Source of the DNA: Myxococcota bacterium
GTDB lineage: Bacteria > Myxococcota > UBA727 > JAHDBA01
Reading direction: 5' to 3'
DNA: 55,329 nt
NCBI GenBank assembly: GCA_020630615.1
Contig: JAHDBA010000002.1
Location: 36,927 to 92,255, forward strand
Shown here: positions 8,340 to 17,597 of the stretch, one piece after another
Position numbering within the stretch: position 1 is the first letter of the stretch
How the letters are laid out: each line of letters begins with the position of its first letter
Program-made: the position numbers and the translations under genes
Notes under the pieces: generated by a model
The model's database searches: none
The model's input: only the letters and a program-made list of their open reading frames with translations
What the model was told of the DNA's origin: nothing

Positions 8340-10454
8340 ATGGTGAATAATAAGCATAGTTCAGAAAAGCTTTCCTCGGATGAGGATGTTGGTCAGCCCA
8401 TTGCTTTTGATCTTGGGAAGAAAACTGAAAAGCCATTTGAACTGGTCTCCAAGTACAAGCCTAAGGGAGATCAACCAAGTGCAGTTAGGGCTTTGGTTGA
8501 GGGTCTCAACAACAATGTTCAGCATCAGGTCTTACTTGGTGTGACCGGCTCCGGTAAAACCTTCTCAATTGCAAATGTGATTGCTGAAGTGAATCGTCCT
8601 GCATTGATTCTTGCACACAATAAAACACTTGCGGCTCAGCTTTATCAAGAGTTTAAGGGATTCTTCCCAAACAATGCAGTGGAATACTTTGTTTCCTACT
8701 ATGACTATTATCAGCCCGAAGCATATGTCCCAAAATCGGATACCTACATTGAAAAAGACGCGCAAATTAATGAGGCAATTGACCGTCTTCGTCACAGTGC
8801 AACTCAATCGCTGCTGACCCGTAACGATGTCATCATTATTGCTTCCGTAAGTTGCATTTATGGTATTGGGTCGAAAGACAGCTACATGAAAATGAGCGCC
8901 TACATTGAAGTGGGTCAAAGCCCTGGGCGCGATCCTTTTCTTCGGACCTTGGTTGAGAGTCAGTTCCAGCGAAACGATATCGCTTTTGAACGAGGCACTT
9001 TTCGGGTGCGTGGCGATACTGTTGAGATCTTCCCTGCGCATGAGGAAGAGAGTGCTTTGCGTATTGAGTTTTTTGGCGATGACGTTGAACGTATTACGAA
9101 GATCGATCCACTTCGAGGAAAGACGCTTGAAGAACTCTCCTTTGTACGCATCATGCCTGCTAGTCATTATGCGACGACAGTTGAGCGTCGACATTTGGCG
9201 ATGAAGGCGATTGCGAATGAACTTCAAGTTACACTGAAAGCAATGAAAGATGAGGGGCGATTACTCGAAGCGCAACGACTTGAACAGCGGACGACTTACG
9301 ACCTTGAACTTCTAGAAACCACAGGAATATGTAAGGGGATCGAAAACTACTCACGTCATCTAAGTGCGCGTCAACCTGGCGAACCGCCACCAACTTTGTT
9401 GGATTACTTTCCGCGTGATTTTATATTTGTTGTGGATGAAAGCCATCAAAGTCTCCCTCAGGCAGGGGGTATGTATAAGGGCGATCAAGCGCGCAAGACT
9501 ACTTTGGTGGAACACGGCTTTCGTTTACCAAGCGCCTTGGACAATCGACCCCTAAAGTTTGATGAGCTTGAAGGACATATTGGTCAAGCGATTTATGTGA
9601 GTGCAACACCGAAAGACTATGAGATTGATAAAGCAGAGGGTGTGGTGGTTGAGCAACTCATTCGCCCAACGGGCCTTCTTGATCCAGTTGTCGAGGTCAG
9701 ACCTGCGGACAATCAAGTTGACGATCTTGTGTCAGAAATTCAAAAGGTCATACAAAAAGGTGAGCGTGTTCTTGTCACCACGCTAACCAAGCGTATGGCG
9801 GAGGACCTAAGCGACTACCTTCTTGAGATTGGTGTTCGCGCAAAATATCTTCACAGCGATATTGATACGATTGAGCGCGTCGAAATCTTGCTTGCCTTAC
9901 GTAAGGGTGTTTTTGATGTTCTGGTAGGAATCAACCTCTTACGGGAAGGACTTGATTTACCCGAAGTCTCTTTGGTTGGAATTTTAGATGCGGATAAAGA
10001 AGGATTCTTACGGTCGGATGCAGGCCTGATTCAAACGATCGGTCGTGCCGCACGGAATGCATCGGGTCGAGCGATTTTATATGGGAATAAAATTACCCGT
10101 TCGATGGATATCGCGATTCGTGAGACCAAAAGGAGACGCGAAATTCAAGAAGCGTACAACCTTGAACATAATATCACGCCAAAAACGATTATTAAGTCGA
10201 TTCGAGAGCTCGACCCAGAGATTGGTTACGTGGAGTCTGATTTCTTTGCAGGAACAGCCCTTGGGGACAAACGTCAAAAGAAAATCAAACTTACACGTGA
10301 AACTGAAGATTTGGTAAACACAAAAGGCTATAAAATCGCGATCGCAACATTGCGCAAAAAAATGCACAAAGCGGCGGAAAATATGGATTTTGAGCTGGCT
10401 GCCTCGATTCGTGATGAGATATTCTCTTTAGAGAAAGAAGAAGCCTTGGGATAG
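8340..10454 (+). CDS. uvrB: Excinuclease ABC subunit B
   Basis: A 704-residue UvrB, the damage-verifying helicase of nucleotide excision repair, which loads with UvrA and recruits UvrC. Visible are Walker A G-V-T-G-S-G-K-T (67-74), the Tyr-rich beta-hairpin [12 protein letters not shown], the D-E-S-H motif followed by Q-A-G-G-M-Y, helicase motifs near [11 protein letters not shown] and Q-T-I-G-R-A-A-R, and the C-terminal UVR domain ([13 protein letters not shown]) that binds UvrC. It is slightly longer than the usual ~670 residues because of a hydrophilic N-terminal extension of about 30. The ribosome site is GAGGT. The protein looks complete and functional. Confidence 0.98.
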   Translation: MVNNKHSSEKLSSDEDVGQPIAFDLGKKTEKPFELVSKYKPKGDQPSAVRALVEGLNNNVQHQVLLGVTGSGKTFSIANVIAEVNRPALILAHNKTLAAQLYQEFKGFFPNNAVEYFVSYYDYYQPEAYVPKSDTYIEKDAQINEAIDRLRHSATQSLLTRNDVIIIASVSCIYGIGSKDSYMKMSAYIEVGQSPGRDPFLRTLVESQFQRNDIAFERGTFRVRGDTVEIFPAHEEESALRIEFFGDDVERITKIDPLRGKTLEELSFVRIMPASHYATTVERRHLAMKAIANELQVTLKAMKDEGRLLEAQRLEQRTTYDLELLETTGICKGIENYSRHLSARQPGEPPPTLLDYFPRDFIFVVDESHQSLPQAGGMYKGDQARKTTLVEHGFRLPSALDNRPLKFDELEGHIGQAIYVSATPKDYEIDKAEGVVVEQLIRPTGLLDPVVEVRPADNQVDDLVSEIQKVIQKGERVLVTTLTKRMAEDLSDYLLEIGVRAKYLHSDIDTIERVEILLALRKGVFDVLVGINLLREGLDLPEVSLVGILDADKEGFLRSDAGLIQTIGRAARNASGRAILYGNKITRSMDIAIRETKRRREIQEAYNLEHNITPKTIIKSIRELDPEIGYVESDFFAGTALGDKRQKKIKLTRETEDLVNTKGYKIAIATLRKKMHKAAENMDFELAASIRDEIFSLEKEEALG

Positions 10455-10611
10455 ATCGTATCGATTTGGAAGATCTTCAAAGATAAGAAAGCTAAAGTGA
10501 TACACATTTAAAATGATGTAGAGATCCCATAAAAATATTTCAAAAGAACCATTAAAACCTAAGTGTCTGAATTTTATCGACTAAAACTATATTTTTCAAT
10601 ACATAATTCAA

Positions 10612-10683
10612 TTTTGTCTCACTTTTGTCTCAAATATCATGTTGCCTTGCCGATATAAAGTATGAATCGATACAATAAAGTAT
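10612..10683. promoter_or_regulatory. Possible operator/promoter region with paired direct repeats
   Basis: In the AT-rich 249-bp gap between uvrB and the CAP lipoprotein, TTTTGTCTCA occurs at 10612-10621 and again at 10623-10632 (11-bp period). ATAAAGTAT occurs at 10655-10663 and 10675-10683 (20-bp period, about two helical turns), with GTAT/ATAC inverted between them. The spacing suits a regulator bound on one face of the DNA. The rest of the gap shows no gene. Confidence 0.35.
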
Positions 10684-10703
10684 CTTTATAGGGGCTTGTT
10701 GAG

Positions 10704-11306
10704 ATGCTTAATAATATTTTTTTAACCGCTGTATCTATATTTGCCCTAAGTGGTTGTGGAGACCTTTTTGACTCATCTTCAGGTCCTGACGACACAACGC
10801 TTCAAGGTCAGAGTGTTAATGACTCCTCGAATAGCAATTCAAATATCAATATTGGCTCTTCAAATGCTGAGGGCTGGGATGAGCTCGAGATCCAGGTTGT
10901 TGCTCTAATCAACGATATTCGTTCAGAAGGTTATGACTGCGCGAGTCGTGGGTACTTCCCACCAGCCCCACCACTTGATTATAATGATATTCTGCGCGAG
11001 TCAGGTATGGCACATGCCATTGATATGGCGAATCGCGGTTATTTTGATCACATGAGCCCAGACGGTGTTTCGCCGACGACCCGAATGGTGGAGGCGGGCT
11101 ATGATCCTTATGCATTGGTCCTTGAGAATATTGCGGGTGGCCAATCGACACCAGCATCGGCGGTACGGGCTTGGCTTGATTCGGATGGGCATTGTGCAAA
11201 TATCATGCACCCGGATGCGGAAGATATTGGGCTCGCATATTACTTTGATGAAGACTCGATCTACAAACATTACTGGGTGCATAATGGTGGACGAATAATG
11301 CGTTAA
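10704..11306 (+). CDS. CAP-domain (SCP/PR1-like) lipoprotein
   Basis: A 200-residue lipoprotein. The lipobox A-L-S-G-C puts the lipid on Cys18, followed by a ~40-residue Ser/Asn/Asp linker and then a CAP domain (~55-195). Typical CAP segments are L-I-N-D-I-R, H-A-I-D-M-A-N-R-G-Y-F-D-H-M-S-P-D-G, E-N-I-A, and W-L-D-S-D-G-H-C-A-N-I-M, plus a late H-Y-W-V-H-N. Bacterial CAP proteins are secreted or surface-bound and are mostly uncharacterised; some bind lipids or act on neighbouring cells. The residues of the conserved cavity appear present. It stands alone, with its own upstream control region. Confidence 0.85.
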   Translation: MLNNIFLTAVSIFALSGCGDLFDSSSGPDDTTLQGQSVNDSSNSNSNINIGSSNAEGWDELEIQVVALINDIRSEGYDCASRGYFPPAPPLDYNDILRESGMAHAIDMANRGYFDHMSPDGVSPTTRMVEAGYDPYALVLENIAGGQSTPASAVRAWLDSDGHCANIMHPDAEDIGLAYYFDEDSIYKHYWVHNGGRIMR

Positions 11307-11336
11307 AGAGCCTGATTTTTTTAATAAGTCAATCGC

Positions 11337-12143
11337 TTACAGGTGTTCACCAACAATCTCATCGAAAGTGCGAATTAGAGTCTTAACCTTGTCTTCATCA
11401 TGAACATCGGGGTGCAGGTCACTAAAATCACCGCGATCGTTGTCAAAGTACATGCCGTTTGCATTGGCAAAACGCTCTCCTATTGATGTGTCAACAATAA
11501 TATCTCCACCAATGTTAATATCTTTGCCTTCCATTCCATATGCATCGCGAACCATGTTGGTACCGATGAAAGAGGCAGGATTCAGAGAAACCACAACTTG
11601 ATTTTTGGGGTTGTTTTGTTTTGCAAGATAGGTTGTGAACATGGTCAATGCCAACTTGCTTTGTGCATAAGCTGCATTGTCATTGAGTCTTCGGTCACCG
11701 CGAAGTGCTTGTATGTCTACGCTAGCCTGTGCTGCAGACGAGAGATTGATAATACGTTTACCTTCACACATCATTTCCATTGCTGCTTTGCTCAAAACAT
11801 AAGGGGCGAGTGTGTTGACCATGAAGCGAAGGTCCAAATTGGTATCAAGGATTGGCTGTGAACTCTTGAATACGCCTGCATTGTTCACAAAAACATCAAT
11901 CCGCGGGCCCAATGTAGAAATAATTTTACGAAAGGCTCGAAGGTCTGTCCACGACGATAGGTCAGCACAAATCCCTTCACATGAATCCTCACCCAAACGT
12001 AACTTAAAATCATCGATACGGTCTTCAAGTTTATTTGCATTTCGACCATGAAGAATAACGTGGTGACCACTCTGACATAACTTCTCTGCCGCAACCAGTC
12101 CGATTCCATCTGTTGAACCTGTTATCAATATTCTTTTACGCAT
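11337..12143 (-). CDS. Short-chain dehydrogenase/reductase
   Basis: A 268-residue NAD(P)-dependent SDR. The nucleotide-binding T-G-S-T-D-G-I-G lies at 8-15, N-N-A-G at 87-90, Ser of I-N-L-S-S near 135, and the catalytic Y-A-Q-S-K at 159-163. This matches the retinol dehydrogenase/protochlorophyllide reductase-like group in general layout, but the substrate cannot be deduced. The frame opens further upstream to 12206, but the ATG at 12143 starts exactly at the typical M-R-K-R-I-L-I-T-G strand; a GTG two codons earlier is an alternative. Confidence 0.88.
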   Translation of the reverse strand: MRKRILITGSTDGIGLVAAEKLCQSGHHVILHGRNANKLEDRIDDFKLRLGEDSCEGICADLSSWTDLRAFRKIISTLGPRIDVFVNNAGVFKSSQPILDTNLDLRFMVNTLAPYVLSKAAMEMMCEGKRIINLSSAAQASVDIQALRGDRRLNDNAAYAQSKLALTMFTTYLAKQNNPKNQVVVSLNPASFIGTNMVRDAYGMEGKDINIGGDIIVDTSIGERFANANGMYFDNDRGDFSDLHPDVHDEDKVKTLIRTFDEIVGEHL

Positions 12144-12253
12144 CGTCACATCCAAGCGCAGGCATTGGCCACATGAAAAAAACTCGCCAAAGTTGCATAC
12201 AAACAACTACGACCCTTAGCGATAAAGCTCAACATGATTCAATGGGGTCCATT

Positions 12254-12421
12254 ATGTTTCCAAAATTTCCTAGTTTTCCTGCCTTTCCCAAAAGACCAAG
12301 TTTTCCCAAAGCACCTAAAAAACCTGAGATGCCCAAGTTTCCAGAGTTTCCAAAGGCTCCGACATTCCCTGAGTTTCCAACACTTTTTGAAAAATCTTCC
12401 AAGAAGGAAGGGGTAAAATAG
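12254..12421 (+). CDS. Putative X-P-Y triplet-repeat microprotein (strand uncertain)
   Basis: A 55-residue ORF in the 377-bp gap between the SDR and the flavin reductase-like gene. After Met it has 14 consecutive X-P-Y triplets, with X mostly Phe (9 of 14) and Y mostly Lys, Glu, Ser or Thr, and then a lysine-rich tail. GGGG lies 5 nt before the ATG at 12254; earlier in-frame ATGs exist (12242, 12173). The same DNA read on the minus strand (ORF 12229-12522) gives 14 G-X-Y triplets. Wobble positions coincide on the two strands, so codon use does not decide between them. The + reading is favoured for its charged residues and fit within the gap. Function is unknown. Confidence 0.4.
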   Translation: MFPKFPSFPAFPKRPSFPKAPKKPEMPKFPEFPKAPTFPEFPTLFEKSSKKEGVK

Positions 12422-12520
12422 GTCGGTTTAGAATCGTGAGTTTCAGCACATGGTGAACACCAACACATCGCTTGTAATCGCTGATTTGGAGGAACATCGA
12501 AAAGATGAAACACTTTCATC

Positions 12521-13192
12521 ATGGTGTCCGATTTGAACGCTCAAGCAAAAAAGAAGATATTCACTCCTCAGGACTTTGATGCACTTGGAAGAATTGAGCG
12601 CGCAACATTAATAACTTCGCTCGCAGGCATTCGCTCGGTCCATTTGATAGGTACAAGAGGAAGCCATGGCGATAACCTTGCCATAATCTCTTCATTTTCA
12701 CATCTTGGAAGCAGCCCCGCACTCTTTGGTTTTGTAATACGTCCGAATGGCGAAGTACGTCGAGATACGTATGAAAATTTGAAAGGGAATCCATTCTTTA
12801 CGATCAACTCAATTCAAAGTGACTTTATTCAGCGTGCCCATGCAACATCTGCGAAATGGCCAGTCGATGTCTCTGAGTTTGACGCATGCCACTTAACTCA
12901 ATGCGTTTTAGATGGCGTCGATGCACCTGCCGTATATGAGTCGGATGCCAATCTTGGGTTGAAGAAGATTCGAGAGATTGAAATTCCAGAAAATGGAACC
13001 ATTTTGATTCTAGCCAAACTTTTATTTGTTTCGATCGCTCCACAACGGCTTTTGAACGACATGTCAGTTTGCGCAGAGGGTAGCCTTGGCGGGACTTCTC
13101 TAACCCATTACTACGATGCTCTAAAGTATAATGTGTTGCCCTACGCTACAATTGATGTTGCGAAAGAACTGATTCAAGATGAAAAGCAGTGA
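12521..13192 (+). CDS. Flavin reductase-like / FMN-binding split-barrel protein
   Basis: A 223-residue protein of the DIM6/NTAB flavin reductase-like group (COG1853). The N-terminal half has the expected pattern: a strand with V-H-L-I-G-T-R-G, N-L-A-I-I-S-S-F-S-H, a P-A-L-F-G-F-V-I-R-P strand that would contact FMN, and N-P-F-F-T-I-N. Members bind FMN and act in flavin or aromatic redox chemistry, usually as homodimers. A GGAGGAAC site 26 nt upstream is better spaced for a 24-codon overlapping ORF at 12505, so start control here is unclear. No partner oxygenase is seen nearby. Confidence 0.7.
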   Translation: MVSDLNAQAKKKIFTPQDFDALGRIERATLITSLAGIRSVHLIGTRGSHGDNLAIISSFSHLGSSPALFGFVIRPNGEVRRDTYENLKGNPFFTINSIQSDFIQRAHATSAKWPVDVSEFDACHLTQCVLDGVDAPAVYESDANLGLKKIREIEIPENGTILILAKLLFVSIAPQRLLNDMSVCAEGSLGGTSLTHYYDALKYNVLPYATIDVAKELIQDEKQ

Positions 13193-13285
13193 TAATATCT
13201 AGACCTTGAACAGCTTTGTAACCTTTCCGGCGATCACACATCCAAACACTGATGTAGTTCTATATGCTACCATTGAGGTGAAATT

Positions 13286-14068
13286 ATGCATAAGATCATT
13301 TTGTTTTCGTTGGTTTCTTTACTGTTTACGCTTTCTACGGGCTGCAATACATTTCCTGACTTGGATGAAGTTGTTGCAGAAGCCGAACGCGCGGGTGAGC
13401 CACCACGTGCAATCTACAATGCTAGAGAGCTTCAAGCAGCCAAAAATCGTCTTTTTGAGGCGGCGGAATACTATACTGGCCAAGGTGACCCCGATTTTGA
13501 AATTCAAAATGCACTGCAACCGCTCGTTGACGAAGTTCTTCGTATCAATCCACAACCACCGGTTGTTTATCGTCTAGACGAACTCTCATCCGCTTGGACA
13601 CAAGTTTGGGGCCCCTATAGTTATCGTGGTGATGATCGCGGCGTGGACGATGAAATGAGTGTAGACGAAATCTACCAAGTCGTATTTGATGAGGGCTACT
13701 ACTACAACGTTGCGCCCATGTATGAAGACGGTGATGAGTCTGCCGAAAAAATCACACTGCTGAAAGGGCAGTTTGCTCCTGTTGATATTGACTCTGATTT
13801 TATCCAGGTTCGCTTTCGTTCTCTTGAAGGTTTGAATGATCGACCCAATAGCCCTGAGCTTTGGGATCTCCCTGAACTGCTTGAGTCCGGCGCACTTGAT
13901 AATGTGAAGAAGCGTCTCCCTAACATTTTTGTACGTACTTTCTTTGCGGGCGGTTTCCTAAGAGAAGTTTACACTGACGACACGCTCCGAATTGCGTACG
14001 GTAACAGTGAGCGTTCTTTCGGTGAGGGCGAGTACCTTTATATTATGCGACGCGTCCGCGCGAACTAA
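13286..14068 (+). CDS. PAP/fibrillin-like lipoprotein A
   Basis: A 260-residue lipoprotein; the lipobox L-S-T-G-C places the lipid on Cys20. The body resembles the PAP/fibrillin (plastid-lipid-associated) domain: an N-terminal helix A-K-N-R-L-F-E-A-A, a helix ending in I-N-P-Q-P-P, the start of the barrel at L-D-E-L-S-S-A-W, and a C-terminal strand pair L-R-E-V-Y-T-D-D-T-L-R-I-A-Y-G before a final Y-L-Y-I-M. In plastids such proteins bind lipids or small lipophilic molecules. The assignment rests on motif order seen by eye. It is followed 23 bp later by a paralogue, so this is a tandem duplication. Confidence 0.65.
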   Translation: MHKIILFSLVSLLFTLSTGCNTFPDLDEVVAEAERAGEPPRAIYNARELQAAKNRLFEAAEYYTGQGDPDFEIQNALQPLVDEVLRINPQPPVVYRLDELSSAWTQVWGPYSYRGDDRGVDDEMSVDEIYQVVFDEGYYYNVAPMYEDGDESAEKITLLKGQFAPVDIDSDFIQVRFRSLEGLNDRPNSPELWDLPELLESGALDNVKKRLPNIFVRTFFAGGFLREVYTDDTLRIAYGNSERSFGEGEYLYIMRRVRAN

Positions 14069-14091
14069 ACTATTTGGAAAGGAATATTGTC

Positions 14092-14865
14092 ATGAAAAAT
14101 ATATTGATAACGCTAGTAATATTCTCAACGTTTACAGCATGCAATCGCTTTGCAGATTTTGATGCGGTACTTGCTGAAGCAGCGCAAGCAGGTGAGCCGG
14201 CACGATCAATCTATGATGCCCGTGAGTTGACTGCTGCGAAAAATCGCTTGTTTGAGGCGGCTGAGTTTTATCGTGGTGAGGGCGACCCAGACTTTGAAAT
14301 CCAAGATGCGCTCCAGCCTCTTGTGGATGAAGTCCTTCGTATCAACCCGCAGGTGCCAGTTGTGTATCGGCTCGACGAGCTCAATGCAGTTTGGGAGCAA
14401 GTGTGGGGGCCCTATGACAACCAAGGCAACAACCGTGGTGTCGACCCAGAGCAAAGTATTGATGAACTTTATCAAAAGGTAAACGACAACGGTACATACT
14501 ACAATGTCGCACCTCGATATGAAGATGGGGATCTGACTCGAGAAAGTATTGCACTTCTACAAGGTCAGTATTCTCCAGTCGATATTGATTCGAACATGGT
14601 TCAGATTCGATTTCGATCTCTCAATAGTGTTGATAAGCGACCTGAGGGCTATGAGCTTTGGGACCTACCCGAACTCTTTGAAGCGGATGAACTTGATGGC
14701 GTCTCACGCGCGGTACCGCGTTTTGTCGTCCGTAACTTCTTCCCAAGTGGTTATCTTCGAGAGGTTTACTCGGACTCAACGATGCGTATTTCATACGGCA
14801 TCAGTGAACAAGCTTTTGGGCCGGGTGAGTACCTCTTCGTCATGCGTAAGGTCGAAACGGACTAG
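14092..14865 (+). CDS. PAP/fibrillin-like lipoprotein B (tandem paralogue)
   Basis: A 257-residue lipoprotein; the lipobox T-F-T-A-C gives Cys17. The ATG at 14092 has AAGGA 8 nt upstream; an earlier TTG at 14074 is less likely. It aligns along its length with the preceding gene, with shared blocks such as A-K-N-R-L-F-E-A-A-E, D-P-D-F-E-I-Q, L-V-D-E-V-L-R-I-N-P-Q and L-R-E-V-Y. The two have diverged in the lipobox region and mid-loop, so they probably have related but separate roles at the membrane. A terminator 27 bp after the stop ends the pair. Confidence 0.65.
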   Translation: MKNILITLVIFSTFTACNRFADFDAVLAEAAQAGEPARSIYDARELTAAKNRLFEAAEFYRGEGDPDFEIQDALQPLVDEVLRINPQVPVVYRLDELNAVWEQVWGPYDNQGNNRGVDPEQSIDELYQKVNDNGTYYNVAPRYEDGDLTRESIALLQGQYSPVDIDSNMVQIRFRSLNSVDKRPEGYELWDLPELFEADELDGVSRAVPRFVVRNFFPSGYLREVYSDSTMRISYGISEQAFGPGEYLFVMRKVETD

Positions 14866-14891
14866 ATTTATTCAAAAGGTTTATGAATATC

Positions 14892-14919
14892 AAACGCTCG
14901 TAGCTAGGGGCGTTTTTTT
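14892..14919 (+). terminator. Rho-independent terminator after the lipoprotein pair
   Basis: The stem AAACGCTC pairs with GGGCGTTT (one G-T pair, 8-nt loop), and four further T residues follow the stem. Confidence 0.8.
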
Positions 14920-15023
14920 ATTGTGGGAGTCTTCCAAATAGATTCAGTGCCTTGAAAGTTCACGAAGTATGGGTGAGCTCACCTATTCGCACTCAAAAAC
15001 AATTTAGTTTTCTAAATTTTTAA

Positions 15024-15053
15024 GTGACAATTCGTGATTATCTTTCGTATGAC
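15024..15053 (+). promoter_or_regulatory. Possible sigma-70 promoter for trxB
   Basis: GTGACA (15024-15029) and TATGAC (15048-15053) are 18 bp apart and lie just upstream of the trxB ribosome site in an AT-rich gap. The match to the -35/-10 consensus is moderate. Confidence 0.3.
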
Positions 15054-15069
15054 GAACACGAGGTAAGAC

Positions 15070-16044
15070 ATGTCTGAACAAATTCATAAAGTTGTCATCA
15101 TCGGAGCTGGACCTGCAGGTTGGACTGCAGCGTTATATACTGGGCGGGCGAATCTTGAGCCAGTCATATTCGAAGGTGAAGCACCAAACACACCGGGTGG
15201 CCAACTGATGATCACTTCAGATGTTGAAAATTACCCGGGTTTCCCAGAAGGCGTTCTTGGCCCAGAGTTGATGGAGAAATTTAAGGCGCAGGCAGTGCGT
15301 TTTGGCGCACAAGTGAAGTCTCAAAATATCACCAAAGTCGACTTTGATGCGAGCCCATTTAGGCTTTGGTCGGGTGATGAGGAAATTCTTGCGCACACTG
15401 TAATTATCTCGACAGGAGCAAAGGCGAAGCTTTTGGGGACACCCAAAGAAGCAGAGCTCATGGCAACTGGCGGTGGTGTCTCGGCTTGCGCCACTTGTGA
15501 TGGCGCTTTCTTTAAAAATGTTGAAGTCGCTGTTGTGGGTGGTGGCGATACCGCGATGGAAGAAGCAAACTTTCTAACACGCTATGCAAGTAAGGTAACC
15601 ATTATTCACCGACGCGAAGAGTTTCGTGCATCGAAGATTATGCTTGAACGTTGTCAAAACAATCCAAAGATCGAATGGGCTTTAAACAAGACGATTGATT
15701 CTTATGAAACAGAGAAGGTAGGGGTTGGTGTACTTGCAAAAGACCAACTTAAAGCAATCAATCTCAAAGATTCCAATACGGGCGAGATTTCTACACTCGC
15801 CGCAGAAGGTTGCTTCATTGCAATTGGTCATGCGCCAACGACTGAGCTTTTCAAAGACATTCTTGAGACCGATGAGACAGGTTATCTGGTGACTCAACCT
15901 GGGAAAGCCGCAACAGCGATACCCGGTGTTTTTGCCTCAGGCGACGTTCAAGATCATTACTACCGTCAAGCCATCACCGCAGCTGGATCCGGTTGTATGG
16001 CTGCGATTGAAGCTGAACGCTTTCTGGAATCTAAAGGTCTTTGA
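15070..16044 (+). CDS. trxB: Thioredoxin-disulfide reductase
   Basis: A 324-residue low-molecular-weight TrxB, an FAD enzyme that reduces thioredoxin with NADPH in the cytoplasm. The FAD loop G-A-G-P-A-G is at 12-17, the redox-active C-A-T-C at 140-143 followed by D-G, the NADPH loop G-G-G-D-T-A at 157-162 with H-R-R-E-E-F downstream, and the C-terminal F-A-S-G-D-V with Q-A-I-T-A-A-G-S-G-C. The length is typical and all catalytic parts are present. GAGGT precedes the ATG. It is monocistronic; no thioredoxin gene lies beside it. Confidence 0.96.
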   Translation: MSEQIHKVVIIGAGPAGWTAALYTGRANLEPVIFEGEAPNTPGGQLMITSDVENYPGFPEGVLGPELMEKFKAQAVRFGAQVKSQNITKVDFDASPFRLWSGDEEILAHTVIISTGAKAKLLGTPKEAELMATGGGVSACATCDGAFFKNVEVAVVGGGDTAMEEANFLTRYASKVTIIHRREEFRASKIMLERCQNNPKIEWALNKTIDSYETEKVGVGVLAKDQLKAINLKDSNTGEISTLAAEGCFIAIGHAPTTELFKDILETDETGYLVTQPGKAATAIPGVFASGDVQDHYYRQAITAAGSGCMAAIEAERFLESKGL

Positions 16045-16058
16045 CGTTGCAGGTGCTG

Positions 16059-16892
16059 TTACACCTTTATCGAGGGAATTGTTTGAGGTGGAGACTTTTT
16101 AAGGTCCTCACGTTGAGCGACATCGTAAAATCTTGACTTGTCTTCTTTGAGCCATTGAAAAATATTAGCGCGAATCAAACGAATATAAGGAAGCGCTTCA
16201 GTAAAAATGGCAGTGTTTTTAGTTAAACTTAAAGTGCGCTTCACTTTGGGGTTGGAACACGCTTCGAGGGTCACCACGACTATGGCGACAGCTCGACTTG
16301 CTTTGTAACTATCGCGATTGAAGCGGAGATCTTTTTGAGCGTTACGAAAGTCCTGCCAAGTTAACTTCATCGACTCTAGCATTTCGTTGTCTGTAAAAGC
16401 TGAACTGAGTCGCGTCTTGGGTGAAAGTAGAAGCGGCAATAAACGCCCCAAAGTTCCATCGTTCAATATCGACTCGGACTGAGCATCGGGAAGCTTTGAA
16501 AGAAAATGGCCGAGACGATCTCTTAGGTTCACATTCTTAAGATTCAGATGAATCGAAACTTCCTTGTCCAAATCCATTGTTGAAGACGCGAGTGCTGCTT
16601 GAATTGCTGCGAACTCAAGCTGGAAAACTCGGCTGTGATCGCGACGATGATGCGTATCATTGTCCTCATGAAAAAGGGCATTCAAAGAGGTTTTTGAAAC
16701 CACCTTTTGGAAGCTTTGCTTCCCAGACTTCTTTGCTTTCTCAGAACTCGCCTCGCGGAGTGTATCTCGTAAGATCTCAAACGCGTTTTCAGCCCTTTTC
16801 TCGGCAGCGAGCGCCTCACCCCATAAACTCAGACCGCGCTTTGCCTCCTGGTAACTATCCGGCACATGCTTTTTGCTTTGAAAAAAATTCAT
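16059..16892 (-). CDS. Soluble protein, unknown
   Basis: A 277-residue, basic, mostly helical protein with no signal peptide or membrane segment. The middle has a His/Asp/Arg-rich patch (H-H-R-R-D-H); the rest resembles an all-helical fold. No family is recognised. AAAGGGG lies upstream of the ATG at the right distance, which supports expression. It converges on trxB with a 14-bp gap. Confidence 0.65.
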   Translation of the reverse strand: MNFFQSKKHVPDSYQEAKRGLSLWGEALAAEKRAENAFEILRDTLREASSEKAKKSGKQSFQKVVSKTSLNALFHEDNDTHHRRDHSRVFQLEFAAIQAALASSTMDLDKEVSIHLNLKNVNLRDRLGHFLSKLPDAQSESILNDGTLGRLLPLLLSPKTRLSSAFTDNEMLESMKLTWQDFRNAQKDLRFNRDSYKASRAVAIVVVTLEACSNPKVKRTLSLTKNTAIFTEALPYIRLIRANIFQWLKEDKSRFYDVAQREDLKKSPPQTIPSIKV

Positions 16893-16994
16893 GTTCGCCC
16901 CTTTGGGATAGGTAGATTTCTTGGAAAATGCCTTCTTTCTCGCTTAATGTGAAATTAAAGGGTTAAAAAACGACCGTTGATAGTATGGATGTGA

Positions 16995-17570
16995 ATGACA
17001 AAGGTTTTAAATATATTAAGTGAGGCTCAAAACAAGGGTCTGGATTTCGCGAGCAGTATATCTCACCCGGCGACCTCGGTCGAGGAGTATGCTTGGTCAG
17101 CGCAATGGCCGGATATTATCGGCGGTCTCGATGAGGATGAAAGGGCATTGGTGACCCGAAATGGTCTCGACACAGTACTTTACGATGAGAAGCTCAAAAA
17201 TGGCGAGCATCGCGTACGCGGTTTTGTCCGCGCAATCATGACCTTGCCCATCGAGGGTCAAAGTCATCTTCGCTCTGTAGAGGAAAGTGGGCTACCGAGC
17301 CCCAAAGGAACCTACGCACTCTACGTAGAAGTTGATCGTGAAAGTTATATCGCCCTACAGTCTGCATTTAAGAACAAAACTTCAGCAAGGGTCTGGGGAA
17401 CATTAGCCAACCGCTTACCCTTTTTAGAAGAAGCTTTTGGCAGCCGTCTTGAAATTGAAGAATCCGGTGGGAACAACCGGGTCAAGGTGATTCGGGTGGA
17501 ACATCCCGTGTTAATTTTCGGCCCGGAGCGCAAACCCGCTTGCGGAAATAACATTCAAGGGTTTGACTAG
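16995..17570 (+). CDS. Soluble protein, unknown
   Basis: A 191-residue protein without signal or membrane segments. It reads as a compact alpha/beta protein: A-L-Y-V-E-V-D-R-E-S-Y and V-L-I-F-G-P-E-R look like strands. No family is recognised. It starts 102 bp from the divergent unknown gene and is followed 27 bp later by a small membrane protein and then an antiporter, probably one operon. Confidence 0.6.
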   Translation: MTKVLNILSEAQNKGLDFASSISHPATSVEEYAWSAQWPDIIGGLDEDERALVTRNGLDTVLYDEKLKNGEHRVRGFVRAIMTLPIEGQSHLRSVEESGLPSPKGTYALYVEVDRESYIALQSAFKNKTSARVWGTLANRLPFLEEAFGSRLEIEESGGNNRVKVIRVEHPVLIFGPERKPACGNNIQGFD

Positions 17571-17597
17571 GCTTAACAACGTTTTTGGAGTGATGTG

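Noticed and set aside
8565..9227. 220-codon minus-strand ORF inside uvrB
   Set aside because: It is fully antisense to a strongly conserved gene and its translation resembles no protein.
12505..12579. 24-codon ORF with a well-spaced GGAGGAAC site overlapping the flavin reductase-like start
   Set aside because: It could be a leader peptide, but it is short and shows no regulatory hairpin, so it is only noted.
16051..16066. Short hairpin between trxB and the convergent gene as a terminator
   Set aside because: The stem is only 5 bp and lacks a proper T-run; it also lies partly inside the neighbouring stop region.
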